Shown: one piece after another, positions 44,685 through 54,993 of the stretch
Numbering within the stretch: the first letter of the stretch is position 1
Layout of the letters: every line of letters starts with the position of its first letter
Source: Clostridia bacterium
GTDB taxonomy: Bacteria > Bacillota > Clostridia > Christensenellales > Aristaeellaceae
Length of the DNA stretch: 64,000 nt
Assembly: GCA_017484085.1 (NCBI GenBank)
Contig: JAFUTW010000022.1
Coordinates: forward strand, 32,352 to 96,351
Direction of reading: 5' to 3'
Notes under the pieces: generated by a model
What the model was told of the DNA's origin: nothing
What the model saw: the letters and a program-made list of their open reading frames with translations, nothing else
Databases searched by the model: none
Made by a program: the position numbers and the translations under genes

Positions 44685-47240
44685 TCAGATTTCGTCGCCT
44701 TCATCGGGCCCCGCCGCTTCCGGCTCAAAGTCCAGCGCAGCGTCCGCATTCATTTCCGGCAGCACCTCTTCCGTTTCCGGTTCATCTTCATCGCGCTCGG
44801 TCGCCGTCACGCTGACGATCCGGCTGCCCTCGGACAGGCGCATGACGCGCACGCCCTTGGCCACGCGGCCGGTTAAGCGGATGCTGTCCGCAGGCGTGCG
44901 GATGATCGTTCCGTCGTCCGTGATCAGCATGAGATCGAGTTCCGGCGGAATGAGCAGCTGCGCTACGATCCTGCCTGTCTTATCATCCAGGTTCATGGCG
45001 CGCACGCCCTTGCCGCCGCGGTGCACCTTCAGCGGGTACTCTTCCATCTCGGAGCGCTTGCCGAAGCCGTTCTCCGTGATGGTGACCACCTGTTTGCCGG
45101 GGGCGACCTTCTCCAGGGAGATCAGCTCGTCGCCCTCTTCCATGCGCATGCCGCGCACGCCCATCGAGTTCCTGCCCATCGTGCGGAATTCGCTCTCGCG
45201 GCAGCGCAGCGTCTGTCCGTCGCGCGTCGCCAGCATCAGCTCGTCGCCGCCGCGGGTCAGCTCCACGCCGATCATCTCGTCGTCCTCGCGCAGGACGATC
45301 GCGATGAGACCGGCCTTGCGCAGGTTGGCGAATTCGGAGAGCGGTGTCTTCTTGGTAACGCCTCCCCGCGTCGCCATGACGAGGTTGTACCCCTCCTGCT
45401 CCCTGGGCAGCGGGATCATCGCCGTGATCTTCTCGCCGCCTGCAAGCTGCAGCAGATTCACGATGGCGGTGCCCTTGGCCGTGCGGCCCGCCTCCGGGAT
45501 CTCATAGCCCTTCAGCTTGTAGACCCTGCCCCTGTCGGTGAAGAACAGGATGTCGTCGTGCGTGCTGGTCACCAGCAGCCGCTCCGCGTAATCCTCCTCA
45601 TGGGTCGTCATGCCCATGATGCCCTTGCCGCCGCGGTGCTGGCTGCGGTAGGTCGTGCGCGGGATCCGCTTCACATAGCCGCGGTGCGTCAGCGTGATGA
45701 CGACGTTGTCCTCCTGGATGAGGTCCTCGGGGTCGATCTCGCCTTCCGCCATGCTGATGGCCGTGCGGCGCTCGTCCGCATACTTGGCTTTGATCTGCAG
45801 GATCTCGTCCCTAATGATGCCCAGCACGAGCTTTTCGTCACCCAGCACGGCGCGCAGATACGCGATGGTCTTCTCCAGTTCCGCGTATTCCTCCTGCAGG
45901 CGCTCGCGTTCCAGTCCGGTCAGCCTCGCCAGGCGCATATCCAAGATCGCCTGCGCCTGCCGGTCGCTGAGCGCGAAGCGGGCCATCAGCTGTTCCTTGG
46001 CTTCCGTCGTGTTGGCGCTGCCCCGGATGATCGCCACGATCTCGTCGATGTTGTCCAGCGCGATGAGCAGGCCTTCCAGGATGTGCGCCCTCGCCTCCGC
46101 CTTGTCCAGATCGTAGCGTGTGCGCCGGACGATGACGTCCTTCTGGTGCTCCAGATAATGGTAGAGCATCTGGTGCAGGCTCAGCACCTTGGGCTCGCCG
46201 TCCACCAGGGCCAGCATGATGGAGCCGAAGGTATCCTGCAGCTGCGTATGTTTGTAAAGGTAATTGAGGACGACCTGCGCGTTCACGTCACGCTTCAGCT
46301 CGATGACGATGCGCATGCCCTCGCGGTCGCTCTCGTCGCGGATGTCGCTGATGCCCTCCAGGCGCTTCTCGTGGACGAGCTGCGCGATCTTCTCCACCAG
46401 CTGCGCCTTGTTGACCATGTAGGGCAGCTCGGTGACCACGATGCGCTGGCGGCCAGCCGACATCGGCTCGATATCCGTCTTCGCGCGGACGATGATCTTG
46501 CCGCGCCCGGTCGTATAGGTGTCGTAGATGCCCTTCCTGCCCAGGATGATGCCGCCGCCCGGGAAGTCCGGGCCCTTGATGTACTCCATGAGGCCCTGGT
46601 TGCTGACCGTCGGATCATCGATCATCTTCACGATGCCGTCGATCACCTCACCCAGGTTGTGCGGGGGAATGTTGGTCGCCATGCCCACGGCGATGCCGTT
46701 GGAGCCGTTGACCAGCAGGTTCGGGAACCGGCTGGGCATCACGGCGGGCTGCTGCAGCGTCTCATCGAAGTTGGGGACGAAATCCACCGTCTCCTTGTCG
46801 ATGTCCGCCAGCATCTCCAGGTTGATCTTGCTCATGCGCGCTTCGGTATAACGCATGGCCGCCGCGCCGTCGCCGTCGATGGAGCCAAAGTTGCCCTGGC
46901 CGTCCACCAGCGGGTAGCGGGTCGCAAAATCCTGCGCCAGGCGCACCAGCGCCCCGTAAACGGAGGAATCGCCGTGCGGATGGTATTTACCCAAAACGTC
47001 GCCGACGATACGCGCACACTTGCGGTACGGCTTATCCGGGGTGACGCCCAGTTCGTGCATCGCGTAGAGGATCCGGCGGTGCACCGGTTTCAGGCCGTCG
47101 CGCACGTCGGGCAGCGCCCTGGTGATGATGACCGCCATCGCGTAAGAGATGAAGGACTTTTTCATCTCCTGCTCCAGGTCGATCGGCCGAAGTCTCTCGA
47201 TATCGGTCGTATTGCCCGGAATATGGTCCTTAAAATCCAA
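44685..47240 (-). CDS. gyrA: DNA gyrase subunit A
   Basis: An 851-residue GyrA. The catalytic Tyr is Y131 in [10 protein letters not shown], the GyrA box is QHRGGKG, and six C-terminal beta-pinwheel repeats precede an acidic tail. The quinolone-determining segment reads [18 protein letters not shown]: Ser92 aligns with E. coli Ser83, but Gly96 sits where E. coli has Asp87 and most Bacillota have Glu or Asp. The start is TTG at 47240 with GGAGGAATCAGGC upstream, 17 bases after gyrB. Confidence 0.97.
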   Translation of the reverse strand: MDFKDHIPGNTTDIERLRPIDLEQEMKKSFISYAMAVIITRALPDVRDGLKPVHRRILYAMHELGVTPDKPYRKCARIVGDVLGKYHPHGDSSVYGALVRLAQDFATRYPLVDGQGNFGSIDGDGAAAMRYTEARMSKINLEMLADIDKETVDFVPNFDETLQQPAVMPSRFPNLLVNGSNGIAVGMATNIPPHNLGEVIDGIVKMIDDPTVSNQGLMEYIKGPDFPGGGIILGRKGIYDTYTTGRGKIIVRAKTDIEPMSAGRQRIVVTELPYMVNKAQLVEKIAQLVHEKRLEGISDIRDESDREGMRIVIELKRDVNAQVVLNYLYKHTQLQDTFGSIMLALVDGEPKVLSLHQMLYHYLEHQKDVIVRRTRYDLDKAEARAHILEGLLIALDNIDEIVAIIRGSANTTEAKEQLMARFALSDRQAQAILDMRLARLTGLERERLQEEYAELEKTIAYLRAVLGDEKLVLGIIRDEILQIKAKYADERRTAISMAEGEIDPEDLIQEDNVVITLTHRGYVKRIPRTTYRSQHRGGKGIMGMTTHEEDYAERLLVTSTHDDILFFTDRGRVYKLKGYEIPEAGRTAKGTAIVNLLQLAGGEKITAMIPLPREQEGYNLVMATRGGVTKKTPLSEFANLRKAGLIAIVLREDDEMIGVELTRGGDELMLATRDGQTLRCRESEFRTMGRNSMGVRGMRMEEGDELISLEKVAPGKQVVTITENGFGKRSEMEEYPLKVHRGGKGVRAMNLDDKTGRIVAQLLIPPELDLMLITDDGTIIRTPADSIRLTGRVAKGVRVMRLSEGSRIVSVTATERDEDEPETEEVLPEMNADAALDFEPEAAGPDEGDEI

Positions 47241-47257
47241 GCCTGATTCCTCCTTTC

Positions 47258-49609
<2,352 letters not shown>

Positions 49610-49658
49610 TCACCGTTCCTTTTTGTTCATGCTTTCGGACATCGTGCCAATCTTTATA

Positions 49659-49687
49659 ATTATAGCATTTTTTGTTCCTCTTTTCAA
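49659..49687 (-). promoter_or_regulatory. Promoter of remB-gyrB-gyrA
   Basis: Minus strand TTGAAA, 17-base spacer, consensus TATAAT. Confidence 0.85.
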
Positions 49688-49749
49688 CATTTTGGCGCAT
49701 GAATAGCACATTTCGCAGGTCTGTCCACGCAGTTCCGGCAAAAAAGGGA

Positions 49750-49778
49750 TTGACAAAAACGCGGGCCACGACTATAAT
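49750..49778 (+). promoter_or_regulatory. Strong promoter of the tRNA-Val gene
   Basis: Plus strand consensus TTGACA, 17-base spacer, consensus TATAAT, followed within about 20 bases by a tRNA-like 5' half and then tRNA-Val. Confidence 0.9.
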
Positions 49779-49798
49779 TGCTTTTGTCCCTGTGATAA

Positions 49799-49850
49799 GG
49801 TCTGTTGGCTCAGTTGGTAGAACACACTGGTAACTTTTACGGAAACCGCA
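49799..49850 (+). pseudogene. Decayed tRNA 5' half upstream of tRNA-Val
   Basis: GGCTCAGTTGGTAGAAC is nearly identical to the D-arm of the tRNA-Val that follows (GGCTCAGTTGGTAGAGC), and a 7-base acceptor-like strand precedes it. The sequence after it (CACTGGTAACTTTTACGG) does not close a proper anticodon stem, and no T-arm or 3' acceptor strand follows before the next tRNA begins. It would be transcribed from the same promoter. Confidence 0.65.
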
Positions 49851-49851
49851 T

Positions 49852-49927
49852 GGTCGCATGGCTCAGTTGGTAGAGCACATCGTTCACATCGATGGGGTCA
49901 CAGGTTCGAGTCCTGTTGCGACCACCA
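49852..49927 (+). tRNA. tRNA-Val (anticodon CAC)
   Basis: A complete 76-base cloverleaf: acceptor GGTCGCA/TGCGACC, D-arm GCTC...GAGC, anticodon stem CATCG/CGATG around loop TTCACAT, T-arm ACAGG/CCTGT with TTCGAGT, A73 and an encoded CCA. All stems are Watson-Crick paired. The anticodon CAC reads GTG valine codons. Strong promoter upstream, terminator downstream. Confidence 0.97.
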
Positions 49928-49931
49928 ACCC

Positions 49932-49970
49932 AAGAAAGTCCTTGAGAAATCAGGGACTTTCTTCTTTTTT
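49932..49970 (+). terminator. Terminator after tRNA-Val
   Basis: A perfect 10-bp stem AAGAAAGTCC and complement with a 12-base loop, then CTTTTTT. Confidence 0.9.
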
Positions 49971-50082
49971 GTCTTCTCCCCCGGGGCGTTCAAATCCTCC
50001 CCGCAAGAGCGTTTTTTCATGATGTAAACGGTTTGCTCCGTCAACATGGCTACGCGATTTTCGCGTAGCTCTATTGGCAGTC

Positions 50083-50230
50083 ATACCGTCATTTTCGGTT
50101 TTCGTAGATGTAAACGGAATGACGGATACCGACAAAAATCCCGCGGGGAGTTTTCTGCTGCTCCCCGTGGGCTATTTTATTTCTACCTCAGGCTACCACG
50201 CCGATGTACTGCTTCATGCTGATTCGGAGC
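50083..50230. repeat. Direct repeat copy A with recombinase 3' remnant
   Basis: About 148 bases closely matching 52893-53038, exactly 2,810 bases away in the same orientation. On the minus strand the right part encodes IRLRISMKQYIGVVA then a stop, the end of a large serine recombinase paralogous to the one ending at 52998. The left part holds the downstream inverted repeat CCGTCATT...AATGACGG and a GC-rich hairpin. The remaining bases between 49971 and 50310 hold a 9-bp hairpin (50049-50069) and an extra GATGTAAACGG (50021) but no gene. Confidence 0.85.
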
Positions 50231-50310
50231 CGGATCAAGGTCAAGCGCTACGCAGTCATCAACATCAACAAGGGATTCCTCATGTTCATATCACTCCTTG
50301 CAATTTCTCA

Positions 50311-50364
50311 TTGACAGAAAAACTCCTATATGGTACAATTTCAAAGTACTACTATGTAGGAGTT
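50311..50364 (+). promoter_or_regulatory. Promoter and inverted repeat before the marR gene
   Basis: TTGACA, 17-base spacer, TACAAT (50311-50339). An exact inverted repeat AACTCCTA (50321-50328) and TAGGAGTT (50357-50364) straddles the -10 box and the start site; the right half contains the Shine-Dalgarno sequence. It may be the autoregulatory MarR operator. Confidence 0.75.
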
Positions 50365-50370
50365 GTTTTC

Positions 50371-50808
50371 ATGGTAACGAACGGCGGTTTTCTGGTCACA
50401 AAGATCAAGCAGCTGGGTGACCGTATCTTTGAAAAAGTGCTGGCCGAAAAAGGCGTTGACGCCTTCAACGGCGCACAGGGACGGATCCTGTATGTCCTCT
50501 GGCAGCAGGACGGCGTGCCGATCAAAACAATCTCTGAAACATGCGGTCTTGCCATCACATCCCTGACCACAATGCTGGAGCGCATGGAACGCCAGGGCCT
50601 GCTCCGCAGAGAGCCTGACAGCCGGGACAAGCGGAAGACCCTGTTGTTCCTGACCGATAAGGCCAGAGCGCTGAAGGCCGACTATGACGCCGTTTCCGAC
50701 CAGATGGGGGCGCTATATTATCAGAATTTCACGGATGATGAAGTCCGGCAGTTTGAGGAATACCTGCAGCGGATACAGCGGAATCTGGAGGAGAAGCTGA
50801 AGTCATGA
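50371..50808 (+). CDS. MarR-family regulator of the radical SAM cassette
   Basis: A 145-residue winged-helix regulator. AQGRILYVLWQQDGVPIKTIS and the recognition region LAITSLTTMLERMERQGLLRR followed by the wing DSRDKRKTLLFLTDKA are typical MarR. The ATG at 50371 has GTAGGAG upstream. Its stop overlaps the start of the first radical SAM gene (ATGA), so the three are one operon. NCBI uses, as I recall, the name radical SAM mobile pair system MarR family regulator for proteins in this setting; I could not check the match. Confidence 0.9.
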   Translation: MVTNGGFLVTKIKQLGDRIFEKVLAEKGVDAFNGAQGRILYVLWQQDGVPIKTISETCGLAITSLTTMLERMERQGLLRREPDSRDKRKTLLFLTDKARALKADYDAVSDQMGALYYQNFTDDEVRQFEEYLQRIQRNLEEKLKS

Positions 50809-51506
50809 GCGTATGCATCAAGGATCTGATCCAGAACATGAACCTGGTGATCGGTTGTACGGTGGGCTGTCCGTACTGCTACGCGCGAAACAATGTGAAG
50901 CGTTATCACATGATCGATGATTTCTCACAGCCGGAGTTCTTTCCGGGCAAGCTGCGATTGATGGACAAGCCCCGCCCGCAGAACTTCCTGCTGACGGGCA
51001 TGAGCGACCTGGCGGGCTGGAAACCGGAATGGCGTGAGGCGGTCTTTGCGAAGATCCGCGAGAACCCCCAGCACCAGTTCCTCTTCCTCAGCAAGCGTCC
51101 CGACCTGCTGGATTTCAGCACCGACCTGGACAATGCCTGGTTTGGCGTCACAGTTACCCGAAAAGCAGAGCTCTGGCGCATCGACGCGCTGCGGAAAAAT
51201 GTAAAAGCCGGACATTATCACGTAACCTTCGAGCCGCTCTTCGATGATCCGGGCACGGTAGATCTGTCCGGTATCGACTGGATCGTCGTCGGCACCATGA
51301 CCGGAGCGCAGAGCCGGAAGATTCACACCGAGCCCGCATGGGCTTGTTCCCTGACAGAGCAGGCGCATAACGGTCACATCCCCGTTTTCTGGAAAGAGGA
51401 TCTCATTCCCATCATGGGTGAAGAACAGATGATCCAGGAACTGCCGGAAGCATTCAATCATGTATTGGAGGAGCAGAGAACATGGAGCAGCCGGAAATCA
51501 AAGTAG
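50805..51506 (+). CDS. Radical SAM protein, first of a pair (mobile pair protein A-like)
   Basis: A 233-residue protein with GCTVGCPYCYARNNVKRY near residue 17, a CxxxCxxC radical SAM cluster site. LLTGMSDLAGWKPEW and FLFLSKRPDLLDF resemble the DUF5131/phage Gp37-Gp68 group. It is short for a radical SAM enzyme and appears to comprise only a partial barrel. It overlaps the second radical SAM gene by 25 bases. The substrate is unknown. The paired arrangement with a MarR regulator matches the radical SAM mobile pair families I recall from NCBI naming. Confidence 0.8.
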   Translation: MSVCIKDLIQNMNLVIGCTVGCPYCYARNNVKRYHMIDDFSQPEFFPGKLRLMDKPRPQNFLLTGMSDLAGWKPEWREAVFAKIRENPQHQFLFLSKRPDLLDFSTDLDNAWFGVTVTRKAELWRIDALRKNVKAGHYHVTFEPLFDDPGTVDLSGIDWIVVGTMTGAQSRKIHTEPAWACSLTEQAHNGHIPVFWKEDLIPIMGEEQMIQELPEAFNHVLEEQRTWSSRKSK

Positions 51507-52405
51507 GATTTGTCCAGACGAAGAGCATCATGACCAAGTCGAATGGGCCGCTGGGCGGGTATTCGGTCAACCCGTATGTGGGCTGTCCCCATGCCTGTAA
51601 ATACTGCTATGCCAGCTTTATGAAGCGGTTTACCGGGCATACCGAGGATTGGGGCACCTTCATGGATGTGAAGGAATGGCCCGCCATCACCAATCCGCAG
51701 AAATATGCCGGGCAGAAGGTGATCGTCGGCACGGTGACCGACGGATATAACCCGTTGGAGGAGAAGTTCGGAAAGACCCGCCTTCTTCTGGAACAGCTGA
51801 AGGACAGCGGTGCGGATATCCTGATCTGCACCAAATCCGATCTCGTCCTGCGGGATATGGATCTGCTGACGGAGATCAACAAGCGGAACCGGCTGACGGT
51901 TTCATGGTCGGTGAACACGCTGGATGAAAATTTCAAAAACGATATGGACGCGGCGGTCAGCATCGAAAGACGTCTCGCGGCTATGAAGCAGGTCTACGAC
52001 GCGGGCATCCGGACGGTATGCTTCATTTCGCCGGTATTTCCCGGGATCACGGACATTGAGGCGATCTTCGAACGGGCGAAGGATCAGTGCGACCTGGTCT
52101 AGCTGGAGAACCTGAACCTGCGCGGCGGATTCAAGAAGACGATCATGGACTATATCGCGGCGAAGTATCCGCATCTGATGCCGCTGTATGAGGAGATCTA
52201 CGGAAAGCGGAATCGCGGCTATTTTGAAGCCCTCGAAAAGAAAGCCGAAGAGATGGCTCACAGATACGGCTGCCGCTTCGTGGATAATGAAACGCCCTAC
52301 GAGCGCGTACCGCAGGGGCATCCGACCATCGTGGACTACTTCTATCATGAAGAGGTTCGAGGCTCCCAGAATACGGGAGTTCGAAATAAGAAGGAGGAAA
52401 ACTGA
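51482..52405 (+). pseudogene. Radical SAM protein, second of the pair, interrupted by an amber stop
   Basis: The frame runs 307 codons but contains TAG at 52100-52102. Before it come NPYVGCPHACKYCYASFMKRF (CxxxCxxC cluster site, SplB-like), VTDGYNPLEEKFGKTR and SPVFPGITDIEAIFERA. After it, in the same frame, LENLNLRGGFKKTIMDYIAA continues to the end, with YYFHEEV-like C-terminal residues. In this family the motif normally reads VWLENLNLRG, so a Trp TGG has become TAG by one G-to-A change. The first part alone is a 206-residue protein and the remainder has an ATG at 52145. AGGAGGAG... precedes the start at 51482. Confidence 0.85.
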
Positions 52406-52406
52406 C

Positions 52407-52760
52407 ATGGCAAACTTCAGCAAGTGGAACGCAAAGCAGGACCCGAGAACCGAACTGCACGACGTACTGGGACTGACCGGCGCGGAGATCAGCATCAACA
52501 ACCTTCCCGCAGGCGCGGGTGTGCCTTTCGTACACACCCATAAGAAGAATGAGGAAATCTACATCATCCTGTCCGGCAAGGGCAGCGCTGTACTCGACGG
52601 CGAAAAAGTTGATTTTGCCGCCGGAGATGTGATCAGGGTAGCGCCCGCAGTGAAGCGGCAGTTCAGCGCCGCCGCCGATTCACCTGTCAGCTGGGCCTGT
52701 ATTCAGGTTCGGGAGAATTCCCTCGAAGAGTATACTGCCGGGGATGCTGTCATCGGATAA
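52407..52760 (+). CDS. Cupin-domain protein of the radical SAM cassette
   Basis: A 117-residue single cupin. The first motif is VPFVHTHKKNEEIYIILSGKG, with the metal-binding His-x-His and Glu; the second is FAAGDVIRVAPAVKRQF. The ATG at 52407 follows AAGGAGGAAAACTGAC and comes one base after the radical SAM stop codon. Its fixed place after the radical SAM pair suggests a linked but unknown reaction or sensing role. Confidence 0.85.
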   Translation: MANFSKWNAKQDPRTELHDVLGLTGAEISINNLPAGAGVPFVHTHKKNEEIYIILSGKGSAVLDGEKVDFAAGDVIRVAPAVKRQFSAAADSPVSWACIQVRENSLEEYTAGDAVIG

Positions 52761-52788
52761 GACAGGATCACAGCCATAAATCTGTCAG

Positions 52789-52817
52789 GCGTCGTTCAGT
52801 CATGAACGGCGCTTTTT
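52789..52817 (+). terminator. Terminator after the radical SAM cassette
   Basis: Stem GCGTCGTTCA with GCGCCGTTCA complement (one mismatch), 4-base loop, then TTTTT, about 28 bases past the cupin stop. The rest up to 52892 shows nothing. Confidence 0.75.
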
Positions 52818-52892
52818 ATGTCCTGCTGGAGGAGGTGACTACCCACGATCTGCATTTATGAAGTCAACACGACATCGTGGTACGATATGATT

Positions 52893-53038
52893 ATACCGTC
52901 ATTTTCGGTTTTCGCGGATGTAAACGGAATGACGGATACCGACAAAAATCCCGCGAGGAGTTTTCACTGCTCCCCGCGGGATTTTTATATTTCCGACTCA
53001 GGCAACGTCGCCGGTGTACTGCTTCATGCTGATCCGGA
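52893..53038. repeat. Direct repeat copy B, recombinase 3' end
   Basis: Near-identical to copy A at 50083-50230. It contains the inverted repeat CCGTCATT (52896) ... AATGACGG (52935), the shared GATGTAAACGG, the recombinase terminator and the last codons of the recombinase. Confidence 0.85.
52944..52980 (-). terminator. Terminator after the serine recombinase
   Basis: Minus strand stem CCCGCGGGGAG with CTCCTCGCGGG, then ATTTTTG, 18 bases past the recombinase stop codon. Confidence 0.8.
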
Positions 53039-54125
53039 AACGGATGCTGATCGAGTAGTCCGCGCCGATGTCGATCCGCTCCACCAGCCGCGCGATGATC
53101 ATCCTCCTGGTTTCCGGCTCCGCGTCATCGAAGGCTTCCGCCCAGGAAACCAGCTCTCCGATCTCGCGGCGCGCTTCCTTGCTCTGCTCTTTTTCCTGTT
53201 CCATCTTGGCTTTGGCGTCTTCCATGCGCCGTTGGGCCTGCTCCATTTTTTCTCTGTACTTCGGCATCATGGAATTCACGATGGAAATGTCCAGGCTGTT
53301 TTCCCCGGTCAGGGCTTTGATCGCCTGTTCCTCCAGAGCGGTAATCTGCTTGTGGGCCTCGAAGTAATCCTGCTCAGCCTGCCGGTAAGCGACCTCGTTG
53401 ACACCGTCATGTTTCTCTCTGGCTTTTTCCAGCAAATTCTCCTGCGGGATGTCCCTGATTACCGTCAGGAACCTCCGGATCTCTTTGAGCACTGCGTCGT
53501 TGATCAGCTCCGCGCTGTATGAACTGGGGCCGGCGCATCCGTTCGGATGGTTCAGCTTTGTGTAGCAGCGGTATGACTCACGCCCGTAAACGCGAATCGT
53601 GCCGTCCGTCATCTTCCGCTTGGACGTCCCGTGACTGTAGTAGAGCTTGGCCCCGCATTCCTTGCAGTAAAGGAGGCCGGAAAGCAGGCTGCCCGTGTCA
53701 GTCCGTTCCGGCACTGTCATGTCTTTCTTCAAAAAAGTGGCTCGCCCCTTAACGACCTCCTGGCACCGGGCAAACAGGTCATCGTCAATGATCTGGAGGT
53801 TTTCAAACTTCGGGGAGAGCGTTTCGCCCATGTGCATATGGCCGATGTAGATCGGGTTGTCGATCAACGCCCGGATGGCTGTTCCGCGCCAGGGACCCTT
53901 GTTCCGCTTGGTCTTGATCCCCTTATCATTAAGGTACTTGGTCACCCTGACCGTGCCGTAGCCCTTATTCACCAGAAGATGAAAGATCTCCCTCACGATG
54001 GCGGCCTCGTCCTGGTCGATGACCAGATCCAGAACCGGCTTGTTCTTCTTGTTCATGCGCCCGAGTTGCTCTAGCCTGTAGCCGTAAGGAACAAGTCCGC
54101 CCCGGTACTGTCCGTCCTCGATCAT
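52998..54125 (-). pseudogene. Large serine recombinase lacking its catalytic domain
   Basis: About 375 codons. DGQYRGGLVPYGYRLEQLG begins the linker that normally follows the resolvase domain, then the recombinase domain (GTVRVTKYLNDKGIKTKRNK, IRALIDNPIYIGHMHMG), the zinc ribbon (LLYCKECGAKLYYSHG...CYTKLNHPNGC) and a long Glu/Lys-rich coiled coil. Intact relatives are about 520-560 residues and start with a ~150-residue Ser-containing catalytic domain, which is absent. The 5' end runs into unrelated DNA near 54125. No strand-transfer activity is expected. Confidence 0.88.
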
Positions 54126-54147
54126 CGATGGGCAGACTACCATCCGT

Positions 54148-54342
54148 ATGCTGATCAAGTCAGCTGGCGGGAAGGTTAACATCCGCACGGGCAACGGTAC
54201 CAGCTACAGCCGCATCACCGCCGTCGCGCCGGGCACGACGCTGGAGTACGTGGCCAGCGCCTTCAACGGCTGGCAGGCCGTGAAAATCGGAAGCCAGGTT
54301 GGATGGGTTTCCGGGGAGTACAGTGAGATCACAACCGAATAA
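54148..54342 (+). pseudogene. C-terminal SH3 fragment of a phage-type lysin
   Basis: Sixty-four codons ending in TAA. KVNIRTGNGTSYSRITAVAP and GWQAVKIGSQVGWVSGEYSEI are a bacterial SH3 domain as found at the end of amidase-type endolysins. No catalytic domain precedes it and no convincing Shine-Dalgarno sequence is visible. It abuts the truncated recombinase on the opposite strand, so both were cut by one rearrangement. Confidence 0.75.
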
Positions 54343-54408
54343 CGCAGCAGGCCTGCAATCTGGTTCACATGAGCCGGATTGCTGACATATTTGTTCCTTT
54401 GTCTACAA

Positions 54409-54440
54409 TTGACTCGCCTATTATCCAGTATTATAATAGA
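54409..54440 (+). promoter_or_regulatory. Promoter of the rrf2 gene with shared operator motif
   Basis: TTGACT (54409), 17-base spacer, consensus TATAAT (54432). Positions 54420-54440 read ATTATCCAGTAT then TATAATAGA and match the metY promoter region at 16 of 21 positions, suggesting a common Rrf2 binding site. Confidence 0.75.
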
Positions 54441-54462
54441 CATGCTACTTGGAGGTGAGTGA

Positions 54463-54915
54463 ATGCTTATTTCGACGAAGGGACGTTATGCTGCGCGTAT
54501 GCTTGTCGATATTGCCATGAACCAGGGAGACAATGGATATGTTTCCATGAAAGATGTGGCCTCACGTCAGCAGATTTCAAAAAAATACATGGAAGCTTTT
54601 ACGGCCCCGCTCGCATCGGCTGGGATTCTGGGAATCCGGCGAGGTAAAACCGGAGGCTACCGCTTGTTGCTTTCTCCGGAGCAAATCACGCTTTGGCAGA
54701 TTGTCAGCCTGATCGAAGGACCTTTGCATGCGGTTGCGTGTCTTGAGCGTCCTGTCAACGAATGCGCCAGGTGTGGTTTCTGCATCACACTTCCCGCCTG
54801 GGAAGGGCTGGAAAAAGTGGTACATGATTATCTGGAATCGGTTTCTTTACAGCAACTGATCGATCAGGCTAAGCCTCAGCCCTCCAATCTTGAGGATTAC
54901 CCCTGCGGTGTGTAG
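54463..54915 (+). CDS. Rrf2-family transcriptional regulator with a Cys cluster
   Basis: A 150-residue winged-helix regulator. LISTKGRYAARMLVDIA and ISKKYMEAFTAPLASAGIL...RGKTGGYRLL are classic Rrf2. Cysteines C93, C101, C104 and C107 (CLERPVNECARCGFC) could hold an iron-sulfur cluster as in IscR; Bacillus CymR, the cysteine regulator of this family, lacks such a set. It faces the symporter-metY operon, whose promoter shares a motif with its own, so it probably controls sulfur amino acid genes and itself. GGAGGTGAGTGA precedes the ATG. Confidence 0.9.
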   Translation: MLISTKGRYAARMLVDIAMNQGDNGYVSMKDVASRQQISKKYMEAFTAPLASAGILGIRRGKTGGYRLLLSPEQITLWQIVSLIEGPLHAVACLERPVNECARCGFCITLPAWEGLEKVVHDYLESVSLQQLIDQAKPQPSNLEDYPCGV

Positions 54916-54938
54916 GAAAAACTGTCGAACAGCATACA

Positions 54939-54972
54939 AAAGCCTGCTGAAGCGATTGGTTCAGCAGGCTTT
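54939..54972. terminator. Bidirectional terminator between rrf2 and the symporter gene
   Basis: A perfect 13-bp stem (AAAGCCTGCTGAA and complement) with an 8-base loop between convergent genes, T-rich tail on the plus side. Confidence 0.88.
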
Positions 54973-54993
54973 CTTCTGTTTTCTGCTTTTTGA

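Noticed and set aside
50074-50370. Extended N-terminus of the MarR protein starting at 50074
   Set aside because: It would translate the recombinase-remnant repeat and cross the promoter; the ATG at 50371 has a Shine-Dalgarno sequence and gives a normal MarR length.
52100-52102. Pyrrolysine or other deliberate recoding at the amber codon
   Set aside because: The consensus residue is Trp, no downstream insertion structure was recognised and no pyl genes are in the window; a point mutation is simpler.
49852-53038. tRNA-Val as the attachment site of the recombinase element
   Set aside because: Large serine recombinases rarely use tRNA genes, and no duplicate of the tRNA 3' end was found beyond the cassette.
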